This document shows, piece by piece, positions 51,734 through 61,535 of a DNA stretch of 64,000 nt. A program made the position numbers and the translations under genes. The DNA lies in the NCBI GenBank assembly GCA_963921335.3, contig CAWUFC020000001.1:496001-560000 (forward strand). The letters run 5' to 3'. The DNA is from CAWUFC02 sp963921335 (GTDB lineage Bacteria; Pseudomonadota; Gammaproteobacteria; Pseudomonadales; Halieaceae). Under the pieces are notes generated by a model. That model did not search any database, was not told the DNA's origin, and saw only the letters and a program-made list of their open reading frames with translations. Numbering within the stretch: the stretch's first letter is position 1; each line of letters starts with the position of its first letter.

Positions 51734-52600
51734 CTATTCCAGATTCTGTATTTGCTCGCGCATCTGTTCGATGAGCACTTTTAATTCTACCGCGTTTTGG
51801 GTGGTTGTGCTGGCAATGGATTTAGAGGACAGGGTATTCGCCTCGCGATTAAATTCCTGCATCAGGAAATCCAGCCGCCGGCCCACCGCACCGCCCTTTT
51901 CCAGTGCCAGGCGTACCTCCCCAATATGGGCTTCCAGTCGGTCCAGCTCTTCATCTACATCGGCTTTCTGGGCCATCATGACTAGTTCCTGCTCCAGCCG
52001 CTGAGGGTCCAGTTCGCCCTGAATATCCGACAGGCGTTGCTGCAGCTTCTGTTTCTGGGCCTGCAGCAGTTCTGGCAACTGGGCCCTCGCTTTCGCCACT
52101 TCATCAGCCACCGCTTCAAGGCGCGCCAGAATGAACTGGGCCAGCTTGTCACCTTCGCGGGCCCGGGCACTGCACAGCTCATCCAGCGCTTCTGAAAACA
52201 CAGAGGATGCCAGTTCCAGCAATTCATCTTCCCCTGCATCTTCCTGGGTCAGGACCCCTGGCCACTGCAGCACCTCGAGGGAAGTGGGCTCCCGCAACTC
52301 CGGGCGCAGCTTGCTCAGGTCACCCATGGCGCGAACCAATCGATCCAGGCGCTCCTGATCCAGAGACAGATCCAGTTGGCCGGCATCCACCGGTTGAAAA
52401 CGCAGCTGGCAATCCAGTTTGCCGCGACTCAGCTTCGAGCGCAGTTGTTCGCGCCAGCGTGGCTCCTGGGCCCGAAACAGGTCAGGCAGTCGAAAGTTGG
52501 CGTCCAGGTAGCGGTGGTTGTAAGACCGCAGTTCGATCACCACAATCCCGCCTGGGTGCTGATCGCGGGCTGTAGCAAAGGCTGTCATGCTGTTGACCAT
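51734..52600 (-). CDS. yicC: YicC-family endoribonuclease
   Basis: 288 residues. MTAFATARDQHPGGIVVIELRSYNHRYLD at the N-terminus and the conserved C-terminal region with REANTLSSKS and a late Glu-rich helix. E. coli YicC is reported to act in sRNA turnover. Divergent from rph by 78 bp, which may hold promoters for both. Confidence 0.9.
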   Translation of the reverse strand: MVNSMTAFATARDQHPGGIVVIELRSYNHRYLDANFRLPDLFRAQEPRWREQLRSKLSRGKLDCQLRFQPVDAGQLDLSLDQERLDRLVRAMGDLSKLRPELREPTSLEVLQWPGVLTQEDAGEDELLELASSVFSEALDELCSARAREGDKLAQFILARLEAVADEVAKARAQLPELLQAQKQKLQQRLSDIQGELDPQRLEQELVMMAQKADVDEELDRLEAHIGEVRLALEKGGAVGRRLDFLMQEFNREANTLSSKSIASTTTQNAVELKVLIEQMREQIQNLE

Positions 52601-52678
52601 AGAGGCTCCGCAGCTCCAAAAGGAGCAGATTCTAGCAGTTCCCCGTATAATCTGCGCCCCAGCTTAAAGGAGAGACCC

Positions 52679-53404
52679 ATGCTCAGACCCAGCGGACGTG
52701 CAGCTGATGAATTGCGCCCTATCGAGATCACACGCGGTTACACCAACCAGGCCGAGGGGTCTGTATTGATCGGGTTCGGCAATACCCGTGTGATTTGTAC
52801 CGCGACCGTTGAAGAGGGCGTGCCCCGATTTTTGCGTGGACAGGGGCAGGGCTGGATTACCGCTGAGTACGGCATGCTGCCCCGGTCTACCAACAGCCGC
52901 ATGGGTCGTGAGGCGGCCCGTGGTAAACAAGGTGGTCGTACCGTGGAAATCCAGCGTCTGATTGGTCGATCTATCCGTGCAGCGGTTGATATGCAGGCCC
53001 TTGGAGAAAACACCATCACCCTGGACTGCGATGTGATTCAGGCCGATGGCGGCACCCGCACCGCGTCCATTACCGGCGCCTGCGTGGCTTTGGTGGATGC
53101 GCTGCGGCATATGCAGCGCGAGGGCGTTATCAGCACCGATCCACTCAAACAAATGATTGCTGCGGTATCCGTTGGGGTCTATGACGGCGTGCCGGTGCTC
53201 GACCTGGACTACCCCGAGGACTCCAGCGCCGATACCGACATGAACGTGATCATGACCGAGTCGGGCCAGTTTATCGAAGTGCAGGGCACGGCCGAGGGTG
53301 AGAGCTTTGACCGCGATACCCTTAACGCTTTACTGGACCTCGCCAGCAGCGGCACCGCTGAATTGGTCGGCCTGCAAAAGCAGGCCCTGGGCTCTGTCGA
53401 CTAG
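52679..53404 (+). CDS. rph: Ribonuclease PH
   Basis: 241 residues from the ATG after AAAGGAGAGACCC; a longer frame to 52376 runs through yicC. Starts LRPSGRAADELRPIEITRGY; LPRSTNSRMGREAARGKQGG and RTASITGACVALVDAL follow. Trims tRNA 3' ends with phosphate. Confidence 0.96.
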   Translation: MLRPSGRAADELRPIEITRGYTNQAEGSVLIGFGNTRVICTATVEEGVPRFLRGQGQGWITAEYGMLPRSTNSRMGREAARGKQGGRTVEIQRLIGRSIRAAVDMQALGENTITLDCDVIQADGGTRTASITGACVALVDALRHMQREGVISTDPLKQMIAAVSVGVYDGVPVLDLDYPEDSSADTDMNVIMTESGQFIEVQGTAEGESFDRDTLNALLDLASSGTAELVGLQKQALGSVD

Positions 53405-53417
53405 CGACTCAAAAGTG

Positions 53418-54188
53418 CTATAGCGAGGGCTCGATATCGTAGTCCATGATGATGGGGGCGTGGCTGGAAAACGTCTGGTTGGTATAAATGGCCCCGTGCT
53501 CAACCGCGTACTTCAGGCCCTCTGAGACCAGCTGGAAGTCCGCTCGCCAGCCGTTGCTGGAGCGATCACCTTCGGGCCACCAGCTGAATTCGTCACTGTC
53601 GCTGTTGATTTCGCGGAACGCGTCCACGTAACCCGCCTCGATGATCTCGTCCATCCACTGGCGGTCTTCTGCAGTAAAGCCGGCAGTGTTGCTGTTTCTT
53701 TCGGTGTCCTGCAGATCAGCTGCCGTGTGGGCCAACTGCCAGCCCCCACAAATAATGAACTCGCGGCGCTTGTTGCGAATTTTTTCCAGGTGGGACTTTA
53801 GCTGCTCCATGAAGTCGCTGCGGCGTTGAGCTTCGTCACTGCCAGGCTCGCCACCGGGAGGTAGCAAAATACTGCCGACGCTGATATTGGCGTAGTCGGC
53901 CTGGATATAGCGACCTTCCATATCAAAATCGGTAAAGCCCAGCCCGGTCATAATGGCTTTCGGCAAATCCTTGCAGTAAAGCGCCACGCCATTGGCTTTG
54001 CCGTTCACATCATCGAAGAAATAACCGTTGTAGGGGCTGGGGAAAAAGGTGTCTGCCTGCAGGTCGTACTCGCTGCACCGCAGGTCCTGTATGCAGATGA
54101 AATCTGCATCCTGTTCTGCCAGCCAATCGTAAAAACCATTTTCCGCAGCAGGCTGGATGCCGTCAGCACTGAGGCTGATTACTCTCAT
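53418..54188 (-). CDS. crc: Crc-like catabolite repression control protein (ExoIII homologue)
   Basis: 256 residues of ExoIII fold but with most catalytic residues changed: the N-terminal Asn motif is LSADG, QE is QD, GDxN is CGGWQLAH (Asp and Asn lost), and the final SDH is SSHAP. The tail IIMDYDIEPSL and FSWWPEG match Pseudomonas Crc, which has no nuclease activity and works with Hfq to block translation of catabolic mRNAs. Position between rph and pyrE is the Pseudomonas crc locus. Function inferred from both. Confidence 0.85.
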   Translation of the reverse strand: MRVISLSADGIQPAAENGFYDWLAEQDADFICIQDLRCSEYDLQADTFFPSPYNGYFFDDVNGKANGVALYCKDLPKAIMTGLGFTDFDMEGRYIQADYANISVGSILLPPGGEPGSDEAQRRSDFMEQLKSHLEKIRNKRREFIICGGWQLAHTAADLQDTERNSNTAGFTAEDRQWMDEIIEAGYVDAFREINSDSDEFSWWPEGDRSSNGWRADFQLVSEGLKYAVEHGAIYTNQTFSSHAPIIMDYDIEPSL

Positions 54189-54482
54189 TCCTTGGCTCCT
54201 TTAGGGACGAGCTTGTTATCATTGCAGGGCGTCTCGCGAAGCACCAGGTGCAGGACCCCTGATCATCCTTAAATACCAGTGCTTGTCAGTAACGACAGTC
54301 GGCTTGCGGAACCGACCCGGGTGTCGACCCTGCGATAGTTTGCAGCGTTTATTAGAATTGAATACGTTCTGCAGCGCCGGGGGATCATTTATACATGATA
54401 ATCTGCGTGCGTCAAAGTCAGGACGGGCCTGGCAGGTACACGAAAGTCTTGGCGTACAGCCCATGGAGATACAGCAAAACCT
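54189..54482. other. crc-pyrE divergent intergenic region
   Basis: About 290 bp without a gene. Must hold promoters for crc (minus) and pyrE (plus). A TTGCAG at 54341 and AT-rich GATAAT near 54398 are possible elements, but no pair has good spacing. No riboswitch was recognised. Confidence 0.3.
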
Positions 54483-55130
54483 ATGAAAGATTACCAGCAG
54501 TCGTTTATCGACATGGCAAGATCGGTGGATGCTCTGAAATTTGGCGAGTTCACACTGAAATCTGGCCGCACCAGCCCCTACTTTTTTAACGCAGGTGCCT
54601 TCTGTAGTGGTGCCGCACTAGACGTTATGGCCAGTGCCTACGCCGATGCCATTGTCGCCTCTGGTCTTGAGTTCGATGTGTTGCTGGGCCCTGCTTACAA
54701 GGGGATTCCTCTTGCGGCGGCTGTGGCGGTCTGTCTCAAGCGCGATCACGGCCGCGACACCCCGTTTGCCTATAACCGCAAAGAAGCCAAAGACCATGGT
54801 GAGGGTGGCGTAATGGTCGGCGCGCCGCTAGAGGGCCGAGTATTGGTGATTGATGATGTCATCACCGCGGGTACCGCGGTTCGTGAAGTCATGACCCTCA
54901 TTGATGAGCATGGCGCTCAGTGCGTCGGCGTAGCTATTGGTCTTGATCGCCAAGAGCGAGGGCAGGGGGAACTATCGGCGATTCAGGAGATCGAACAGGA
55001 ACAGGGCATTCAGGTCATTAACATTATTTGCCTGGCTGACCTGATCGAATACCTCAAGCAAATGGGCGAGGAAGCTGTGCCCTTGCTAGACTCCATGGAG
55101 GGGTATCGCAGCGAGTTTGTCGTTGCCTAG
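54483..55130 (+). CDS. pyrE: Orotate phosphoribosyltransferase
   Basis: 215 residues. PRPP-binding motif VLVIDDVITAGTAV (near 121-134), SGRTSPYFFNAG at the N-terminus. Makes OMP in pyrimidine synthesis. Confidence 0.96.
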   Translation: MKDYQQSFIDMARSVDALKFGEFTLKSGRTSPYFFNAGAFCSGAALDVMASAYADAIVASGLEFDVLLGPAYKGIPLAAAVAVCLKRDHGRDTPFAYNRKEAKDHGEGGVMVGAPLEGRVLVIDDVITAGTAVREVMTLIDEHGAQCVGVAIGLDRQERGQGELSAIQEIEQEQGIQVINIICLADLIEYLKQMGEEAVPLLDSMEGYRSEFVVA

Positions 55131-55169
55131 CTTGCCGCTAGCTAATACTAACCTTATAGTTTGAGTGTG

Positions 55170-55826
55170 ATGACCCGATTCGCATACACATTGCTGTTCC
55201 TTTTAACCTGCTGTCTGGCGCCGGCTTTGTCTGCCGAAGACTACCTGTATCGTGATGAAAATGATCAGGGAGTCACGGTCATTGACTATACGGTGCCTCC
55301 TCAGTTCGTTCACAAAGGCTATGAAGTCCTTAATCGCGATGGCACGGTCGAGCGCGTGGTGGATCGGGCCCTGACTGAAGAGGAAAAAGCTAATCGGTCT
55401 TCGGATGAATACCGTCGGCAGGCAGAAAAGGCCGAGGCCGAACGACTGAGGGAATGGGACGAGTCCCTGCTACTGCGTTACTCCAGTATTGAAGACATCG
55501 AGGCGGCACGAGACCGAGCGCTCAGCGAATTGCGCATTCGCATCAGTATTTTGCGCAGTAACGTGCGCTCCCTCAAACAACAGGTAGAAAACAACCAGTC
55601 CAAGGCGGCGGATATTGAGCGCAGTGGTGGCACCGTGCCGGTAGAGATTGTTGCCGCCATCGACACACTGCAAAGCGAGATCGTTGAAACCGAGCGTTCA
55701 ATTGATGAGCGCCTCAACGAAGTCAGTGTGGTTGAGCAGGGCTTCGAGCGGGATATGGATCGCTTTGAGTTACTGCTGGATAAGGTAGAACTGCGCAAGC
55801 GCTACTCACGGGCCGATCAAAACTAA
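55170..55826 (+). CDS. Secreted coiled-coil protein with DUF4124-like start
   Basis: 218 residues from the ATG at 55170 (TTG at 55161 adds three). Signal peptide to about residue 22 (LLFLLTCCLAPALSA). The next part, YLYRDENDQGVTVIDYTVPP, resembles DUF4124-type periplasmic domains; the remainder is a long charged helix/coiled coil. Function unknown. Follows pyrE by 39 bp. Confidence 0.65.
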   Translation: MTRFAYTLLFLLTCCLAPALSAEDYLYRDENDQGVTVIDYTVPPQFVHKGYEVLNRDGTVERVVDRALTEEEKANRSSDEYRRQAEKAEAERLREWDESLLLRYSSIEDIEAARDRALSELRIRISILRSNVRSLKQQVENNQSKAADIERSGGTVPVEIVAAIDTLQSEIVETERSIDERLNEVSVVEQGFERDMDRFELLLDKVELRKRYSRADQN

Positions 55827-55838
55827 GCTGCCAGCGAT

Positions 55839-55856
55839 TGACGACGGCCGTCGTCA
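55839..55856. terminator. Perfect 18-bp palindrome between convergent genes
   Basis: TGACGACGGCCGTCGTCA folds on itself between the coiled-coil gene and slmA. Without a T-run it may be a weak two-way terminator or a protein-binding site. Confidence 0.4.
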
Positions 55857-55883
55857 GAATAGAACCATTCGATGTGAGAGATC

Positions 55884-56528
55884 TCAGCTGCCGTAGCTGG
55901 CCTGGGGTGTGCCACCGGTTTCTGCCGCAACACCGGCAGTTTCCTTGAAGAAGCCCTGCATCATCTGACCGAGTTGATCTCCCCAGTTTTCTGTGGGCGA
56001 GCGTTGAAAGCCGCTGCGTACATACTGGGAGATACGTCCTTCTGCAGCCGCCAGCAGTAGATTCGCGGCAGTGTTTACAGGCAGCACCGGGCGCAGGCCT
56101 TCGCGCATTTCTGCTTCGCGCAGCACCTGCTTCAATTGGGTCTCAAGACGATCGTAGAGCTGTGCAACGCGCGCGTGCAGGCGCTCAGTTTCGCCGGCGA
56201 GTGCGTCGCCGGTGAGAATCCTGGTTATACCGGGGTTGCGTTCGGTGAAGCCCAGCAGCAGGCCCAACATCTTTTCACAACGTTGGCTGGCATGACTCTC
56301 TTCAGCAAGAATGATGTTAATGCGCGAGAACAGGGTTTCTTCGATAAACTCGATAAGCCCTTCAAACATTTTTGATTTGCTGGGGAAGTGCCGATACAGC
56401 GCTGCCTCGGATACACCCACTTCCCTGGCCAGGCCCGCGGTGGTGATTCTCTCCCCCGGAGATGCTTCCAGCATTTTTGCCAATGCCTGAAGAATTTGTT
56501 GTCGTCGCTGGGACTTTCTCGGAGACAT
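55884..56528 (-). CDS. slmA: Nucleoid occlusion factor SlmA
   Basis: 214 residues, TetR type. HTH RITTAGLAREVGVSEAALYRHF (near 28-50) and the SlmA-specific FEGLIEFIEETLFSRI. Binds specific DNA sites and blocks FtsZ rings over the nucleoid. Slightly longer at the C-terminus than E. coli SlmA (198). Confidence 0.92.
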   Translation of the reverse strand: MSPRKSQRRQQILQALAKMLEASPGERITTAGLAREVGVSEAALYRHFPSKSKMFEGLIEFIEETLFSRINIILAEESHASQRCEKMLGLLLGFTERNPGITRILTGDALAGETERLHARVAQLYDRLETQLKQVLREAEMREGLRPVLPVNTAANLLLAAAEGRISQYVRSGFQRSPTENWGDQLGQMMQGFFKETAGVAAETGGTPQASYGS

Positions 56529-56620
56529 TTACCGGTGAGCTAATTCAGTGGGTGTGACAAACTATGCTAGCCCCATCCCAACAACCCTGCAATAAAAAGC
56601 GGAAAATAGTGTTGTTTTTT

Positions 56621-57520
56621 TCAGCGCCTGTTGCTGATTAGCGTGCCCACGCCTTCGTCTGTAAAAATTTCAAGGAGCACCGCGTGGGGCACTCGACCGT
56701 CGATAATGTGTGAACTGCTGCAGCCGCCCTTTACCGCGTCCAGGGCGTAGCGAATTTTGGGCAACATGCCGCCGTGAATGGTGCCGTCTTCAATCAGTGC
56801 ATCAACCTCTTTGGTGGACAGGCCCGTCAGTATCCGGCCTTCTTTGTCGAGCAAGCCCTCCACATTAGTCAGCAGAATCAACTTCTCAGCCTGCAACACT
56901 TCGGCCAGTTTGCCAGCCACCAAATCGGCGTTTATATTATAGGAAGCACCATCGCTGCCAACGCCGATGGGGGCAATGACAGGAATAAAGTGACTGTTCT
57001 GGATGACCTCGATCACTTCGGTGTCAATCTGCTCCACCTCGCCTACGTGGCCAATATCGATAATCTCTGACTGCTGCAGATCAGGGTCGTTGCGTGTAAC
57101 AGAGAGCTTGCGCGCCCGAATTAGGCCGCCATCTTTACCGGTGACGCCGATAGCTTTCCCGCCATGAGAATTAATGTTGGAAACAATTTGTTTGTTGACG
57201 CTGGCGCCCAGCACCATTTCCACCACATCCATGGTGGCGCTATCGGTCACCCGCATGCCGTCCACAAATTCAGAGCTGATGTTGAGTTTGTCCAATAGTT
57301 CACCAATTTGCGGGCCGCCACCGTGAACGACCACTGGATTCACGCCCACCAGTTTCAGGAGTACCAGGTCGCGAGCAAAACTGTCTTGCAGCTGCTTGTC
57401 GACCATGGCGTTGCCGCCGTATTTGACGACGATGGTTTTGCCGGTGAAGCGCTGAATATAGGGCAGGGCCTCGGTTAAGACCTGGGCCACGTTAAGTGCA
57501 TTGTCGCGGCTGAGTGACAT
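56621..57520 (-). CDS. argB: Acetylglutamate kinase
   Basis: 299 residues. VVKYGGNAM (near 29), VHGGGPQIGELL (near 64) and the late GGMLPKI. Second step of arginine synthesis. 68 bp after algC on the same strand. Confidence 0.96.
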   Translation of the reverse strand: MSLSRDNALNVAQVLTEALPYIQRFTGKTIVVKYGGNAMVDKQLQDSFARDLVLLKLVGVNPVVVHGGGPQIGELLDKLNISSEFVDGMRVTDSATMDVVEMVLGASVNKQIVSNINSHGGKAIGVTGKDGGLIRARKLSVTRNDPDLQQSEIIDIGHVGEVEQIDTEVIEVIQNSHFIPVIAPIGVGSDGASYNINADLVAGKLAEVLQAEKLILLTNVEGLLDKEGRILTGLSTKEVDALIEDGTIHGGMLPKIRYALDAVKGGCSSSHIIDGRVPHAVLLEIFTDEGVGTLISNRR

Positions 57521-57588
57521 GTTAATATCCGCTGAAAAAGGCGGAGTTTAGCGGCAAATCCGCTCAACTCACAATGTGAAAAATGTGG

Positions 57589-60156
57589 CTAGAAGCCTGG
57601 ATCCAGACCGGCATCTGCCTTGGCCAGTTGCTCACGGAACTGCTGCATGATTCGTTCTAAAGAGTCGGCGTCACGAGCTTCAAATCGAGCGGTGAGGGCA
57701 GGTACGGTATTAGAAGCTCGCAGCAGGCCGAAGCCGTCATTATAGTCGACGCGAATCCCATCAAGGGTGTTCACTTTGCCCGGAGAAAAGTCTGCATTGC
57801 CCTGCAGCATCGTGATCAAGTCAAATTTTTCCTCATCGGGAACCGGAATGATTATTTCAGGTGTGCTCTCCGTATCAGGAAACTCCTCCAGCAACGGTGA
57901 AAGGGCGCAATCTGAAGCGCTCATGATTTCTACAAGGCGAGCTGCCGCATACATCGCATCGTCAAAGCCGTACCAACGCTCGCCGAAAAAAATGTGTCCG
58001 GAGAATTCGCCACCGAGCAAAGCACCGGTCTCTTGAATCTTCTCCTTCATGAAGGCATGGCCGGTTTTCCAGAGAATGGGCCGGCCACCGAGCTTGCTCA
58101 CCAATGTAGCGAGATGACGGCTGCACTTCACGTCAAACACCACATCGGCGCCGGGGTTGCGTGACACCACATCCTGCGCATAAAGCATGAGCAATTTGTC
58201 GGTGCGCACGATATCTCCTTCAGCCGTGACCACAGCGAGACGATCGCCGTCACCATCGAAGCCAATACCCAAGTCGGCTTCTTCTTCATGCACCTTCGCT
58301 ATCAACTGATCCAAGTTGGCATCGACCGTAGGATCGGGGTGATGATTGGGGAAGTTGCCATCTACCTCGCAGAACAGGGGCACAACTTCGCAGCCCAGCT
58401 CTTCCATCAAAATAGGAGCTACGTTACCCGCTACACCGTTACCTGCATCAACGACGACTTTCAGCGGCGATGCAATGGCCATGTCGCCGATAATGGTCTC
58501 TATGTACTCGTTGACTACATCCTGCTTAACCAGCCGCCCGGCACCTTCGCTAAACTTGCCACCAGCGATGCGGTCTCGAATCTGCTCGATTTCGCCTGCT
58601 GCCAGGGTTTTGCCATCAATCACTATCTTGAAGCCATTGTATTCGGCAGGGTTGTGGCTACCGGTTACCATCACACCAGACTTGCTGTCCAGGGTGTGGG
58701 TCGCGTAGTACAGCAGAGGTGTGGGTGCCACGCCGATATCGATCACATCGCGGCCCGTGGATAGTAATGCTTTGACCAGCTGATTCTTAATTTGCGGACT
58801 GGACTGGCGGCCATCACAGCCAACGATTAGGGCCTGCTGCTCTTTTTCAAGTGCAAAACTGCCTATGGCTTTACCGATGCTGAGCACAACATCTTCGCTT
58901 AGCTCGGTGTCTGCGATGCCGCGAATATCGTAGGCCCGAAATATATGCGCGGGCACGTCCCCGAGGTCGATAATGGGCTCCGTTTCTTTTTCGGGCTTAT
59001 TATCGATCACATCCTCTTCTTCGTGCTCATCATCGATCATCGAAGTCTTCTGGAACATTGGATCTGACAGGCTGCCATCATCGGCTTTACGAGTAATCTT
59101 ACGCTTGCCTCGGCTGCTGAATTGACTGCTGCCTCGCAGCGTTGCGCGCCGAAGCTGTCGGGCGAGGGGTAATAATTCAGGTATCCCGATTTCAAGCGGC
59201 GCCTTCTTGTCGGCAGCACCGGTTATTCGCTCTATATCGGCGACTAAAAAGCGCTTTATTGAAAACAATAAAAAGAACATAGCGCCGATCACGGCAAGCA
59301 AAATCACGCCAAGGACCGCAGCAACGGGCAGAGAGTTAACCGCCAGGGTCTCCATCAGGGTCGAGGAGGGTGTGTATACCAGGGTCCACTGGCCGTCGTT
59401 CAGGTTCACCCTGGCCTGATGGTCCTTGACCTTGCCATCTCCGGCCACAGCTATTTCATCCTCGCGGGTGAAGTTGCCTCGACGATATATCTGTTGAAGG
59501 CTGGAGCGGCCCTGTTTTGGGTCCAGCGCCGCCAGGGTATCTGCGATGACCTTATTGTCGAAGGTGGCTAGAATGACGGCTCGCAGCTTGTCGTTGCGAG
59601 GGTGTACGATCAGTTCTCCGAGTGAAGTAAGCCAGGCATCCTCAAAGCGGTAGCTCTCTGGAACCGTGTCTTCACCAGCGCCGGTGCGCCGCAAAAGATC
59701 CAACTCAATGTTATTGCGCAAGCCAAGACTTCCCTCGTCGAAGGCAGCCGTGCCCATTGAACCTATGGGTATTAGACGCAGACTGGCGACACCGGGGAAG
59801 TAATCCAGCATGGCCTTCTCTATCAGGTCAACGTCTTCCCGGTTTGTGGTGGTAATTGCGGATAGCGCGAGTGGTGACACTGCGGCCACACGCAGTCGAT
59901 TTTGTAACTGTTCGAATAACAGCTCTACATTGACCGCTTGCTGTTTGGCGTAGGTTTCGGCAATGCGATCCACCTGGGTGTTTTGTACACCGCCTTCGCG
60001 AATAACCAACAGAAATGCGAAGCCCACCAACACGGGCAGCAAAATGGCTGCTAATGTGGTGAACCAGAACTTCTGCAGCGCGTTGCCCCCCGCAGATATT
60101 CCCTGGGGGTTATCGGTGCTTGAGGTCGCTTTCTTTTTCTTAAGCTTGCTGAGCAT
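57589..60156 (-). CDS. algC: Phosphomannomutase/phosphoglucomutase AlgC, long form
   Basis: 855 residues. The C-terminal half (about 400-855) is the mutase: FRAYDIRGIADTELS, phosphoserine loop VTGSHNPAEYNG (near 490), Mg loop GFDGDGDRLAV (near 640), sugar loop GEFSGHIFF. The first 400 residues add two membrane segments (about 28-52 and 275-300) around a periplasmic-looking domain. Long forms are also annotated in pseudomonads. Makes Man-1-P and Glc-1-P for polysaccharides. Confidence 0.93.
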   Translation of the reverse strand: MLSKLKKKKATSSTDNPQGISAGGNALQKFWFTTLAAILLPVLVGFAFLLVIREGGVQNTQVDRIAETYAKQQAVNVELLFEQLQNRLRVAAVSPLALSAITTTNREDVDLIEKAMLDYFPGVASLRLIPIGSMGTAAFDEGSLGLRNNIELDLLRRTGAGEDTVPESYRFEDAWLTSLGELIVHPRNDKLRAVILATFDNKVIADTLAALDPKQGRSSLQQIYRRGNFTREDEIAVAGDGKVKDHQARVNLNDGQWTLVYTPSSTLMETLAVNSLPVAAVLGVILLAVIGAMFFLLFSIKRFLVADIERITGAADKKAPLEIGIPELLPLARQLRRATLRGSSQFSSRGKRKITRKADDGSLSDPMFQKTSMIDDEHEEEDVIDNKPEKETEPIIDLGDVPAHIFRAYDIRGIADTELSEDVVLSIGKAIGSFALEKEQQALIVGCDGRQSSPQIKNQLVKALLSTGRDVIDIGVAPTPLLYYATHTLDSKSGVMVTGSHNPAEYNGFKIVIDGKTLAAGEIEQIRDRIAGGKFSEGAGRLVKQDVVNEYIETIIGDMAIASPLKVVVDAGNGVAGNVAPILMEELGCEVVPLFCEVDGNFPNHHPDPTVDANLDQLIAKVHEEEADLGIGFDGDGDRLAVVTAEGDIVRTDKLLMLYAQDVVSRNPGADVVFDVKCSRHLATLVSKLGGRPILWKTGHAFMKEKIQETGALLGGEFSGHIFFGERWYGFDDAMYAAARLVEIMSASDCALSPLLEEFPDTESTPEIIIPVPDEEKFDLITMLQGNADFSPGKVNTLDGIRVDYNDGFGLLRASNTVPALTARFEARDADSLERIMQQFREQLAKADAGLDPGF

Positions 60157-60207
60157 GTGAATTCGCGCTTATTTCACGTCCTGTGCCAATAAATAATAGA
60201 CGCTAGT

Positions 60208-60236
60208 TATAAAGTTTGCCTTTACTCTTTTGTTAA
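60208..60236 (-). promoter_or_regulatory. Candidate algC promoter
   Basis: On the minus strand TTAACA (60236-60231) and TTTATA (60213-60208) are 17 bp apart, 52 bp upstream of the algC start. Confidence 0.5.
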
Positions 60237-60239
60237 TGA

Positions 60240-61445
60240 TCAGTCTATCTCCCGGGGTAATTGTGCGGCAATGGTTTTCACCAGTCGTTCTGCTAACACC
60301 TGCTTGGAAGTGAGTGGTATCTCTTCGCGCGAGTGCTCAGACAGGATGGTAGCTGCATTGTTTTGGCTGTTAAAGCCGGCCTCTTCGCTGCTGACATCAT
60401 TAGCGACGATCAGGTCCAGCTTCTTGTTTTGCAGTTTGCCGAGGGCATATTCCTCAACATCCTGAGTTTCTGCGGCAAAACCGACAGTAAAGGGTTTGTC
60501 AGCGAGAGCGGCAACACTGGCGATGATGTCCGGATTCTTGACCAGTTCTATATGCATGGCATCTTCGTGCTTCTTTATTTTCTGCTCAGCGATTGCAACC
60601 GGACGATAATCAGCTACGGCTGCACAGCCAATAAACACGCTGCAGTCATCCATTCGCGCATGAACCGCGTCATACATATCTCGCGCGGTTAGCACATCAA
60701 TTCGTTCAACCCGCTCGGGCGTGTCCAGATTAACCGGACCGCTGATCAGCATGGTGTGTGCCCCGGCCAGCGCGCAGGCATTGGCGATGGCATAACCCAT
60801 CCGGCCAGAACTGTTGTTACTGATGTACCTGACCGGATCCAGCGCCTCCCGGGTTGGCCCGGCGGTAATGATCACCCGCTGGCCCTCCAGCAACCGGGTT
60901 TCGAACAGGCTCGCCAGGTGTTCGGCAATGGCGCCGGGCTCCATCATTCTGCCGGGCCCAACATCGCCGCAGGCCTGCGACCCATCATCAGGGCCGTACA
61001 TTTGAATGCCCCGCTCCAGCAGAGAGGCCACATTGTCGGTGGTTGCTGGGTCGCGCCACATGGCCTGGTTCATGGCTGGTGCCAGCACTAATTTGGCATC
61101 TGTGGCCAGGCACAGGGTGGTCAGCAGGTCATCAGCGCGCCCGGCCTGCAGCCGCGCGATAAAATCTGCGGTAGCGGGTGCTACGCAAATCAGGTCGGCC
61201 CAACGTGCCAGTTCGATATGGCCCATGCCCATCTCGGCCTCTTCGTCGAGCAGATCCAGGTGAACCGGCTGGCCTGACAGCGCCTGCAGGGTAAGCGGTG
61301 TAATAAATTCTGTGGCGCCCCGTGTCATTACCACGCGCACGCTGGCGCCTCGCACCTGCAGATCGCGAACCAGCTGTGCTGCTTTATAGGCCGCAATACC
61401 GCCGGTAATGCCGACAATGATATTGCGGTTGCTTAAACCGCCCAT
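60240..61445 (-). CDS. coaBC: Bifunctional PPC synthetase/decarboxylase CoaBC
   Basis: 401 residues from the ATG at 61445, giving SNRNIIVGITGGIAAYKA; a GTG at 61508 adds 21 unlikely residues. FMN decarboxylase domain with LAPAMNQAMW; synthetase domain from GQRVIITAGPTREALDPVRYI (near 185). Makes phosphopantetheine for CoA. Confidence 0.95.
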   Translation of the reverse strand: MGGLSNRNIIVGITGGIAAYKAAQLVRDLQVRGASVRVVMTRGATEFITPLTLQALSGQPVHLDLLDEEAEMGMGHIELARWADLICVAPATADFIARLQAGRADDLLTTLCLATDAKLVLAPAMNQAMWRDPATTDNVASLLERGIQMYGPDDGSQACGDVGPGRMMEPGAIAEHLASLFETRLLEGQRVIITAGPTREALDPVRYISNNSSGRMGYAIANACALAGAHTMLISGPVNLDTPERVERIDVLTARDMYDAVHARMDDCSVFIGCAAVADYRPVAIAEQKIKKHEDAMHIELVKNPDIIASVAALADKPFTVGFAAETQDVEEYALGKLQNKKLDLIVANDVSSEEAGFNSQNNAATILSEHSREEIPLTSKQVLAERLVKTIAAQLPREID

Positions 61446-61535
61446 GAACTTGACCAATCGGGGAAATAAACCAAGCTTAAGATAGCACCGCGTCAACGGA
61501 TTTGACACAGACGGTCATTGTCAGGGAGGACAAGC

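Noticed and set aside
54340..54405. pyrE promoter from TTGCAG and GATAAT
   Set aside because: The spacing between the elements is far from 17 bp.
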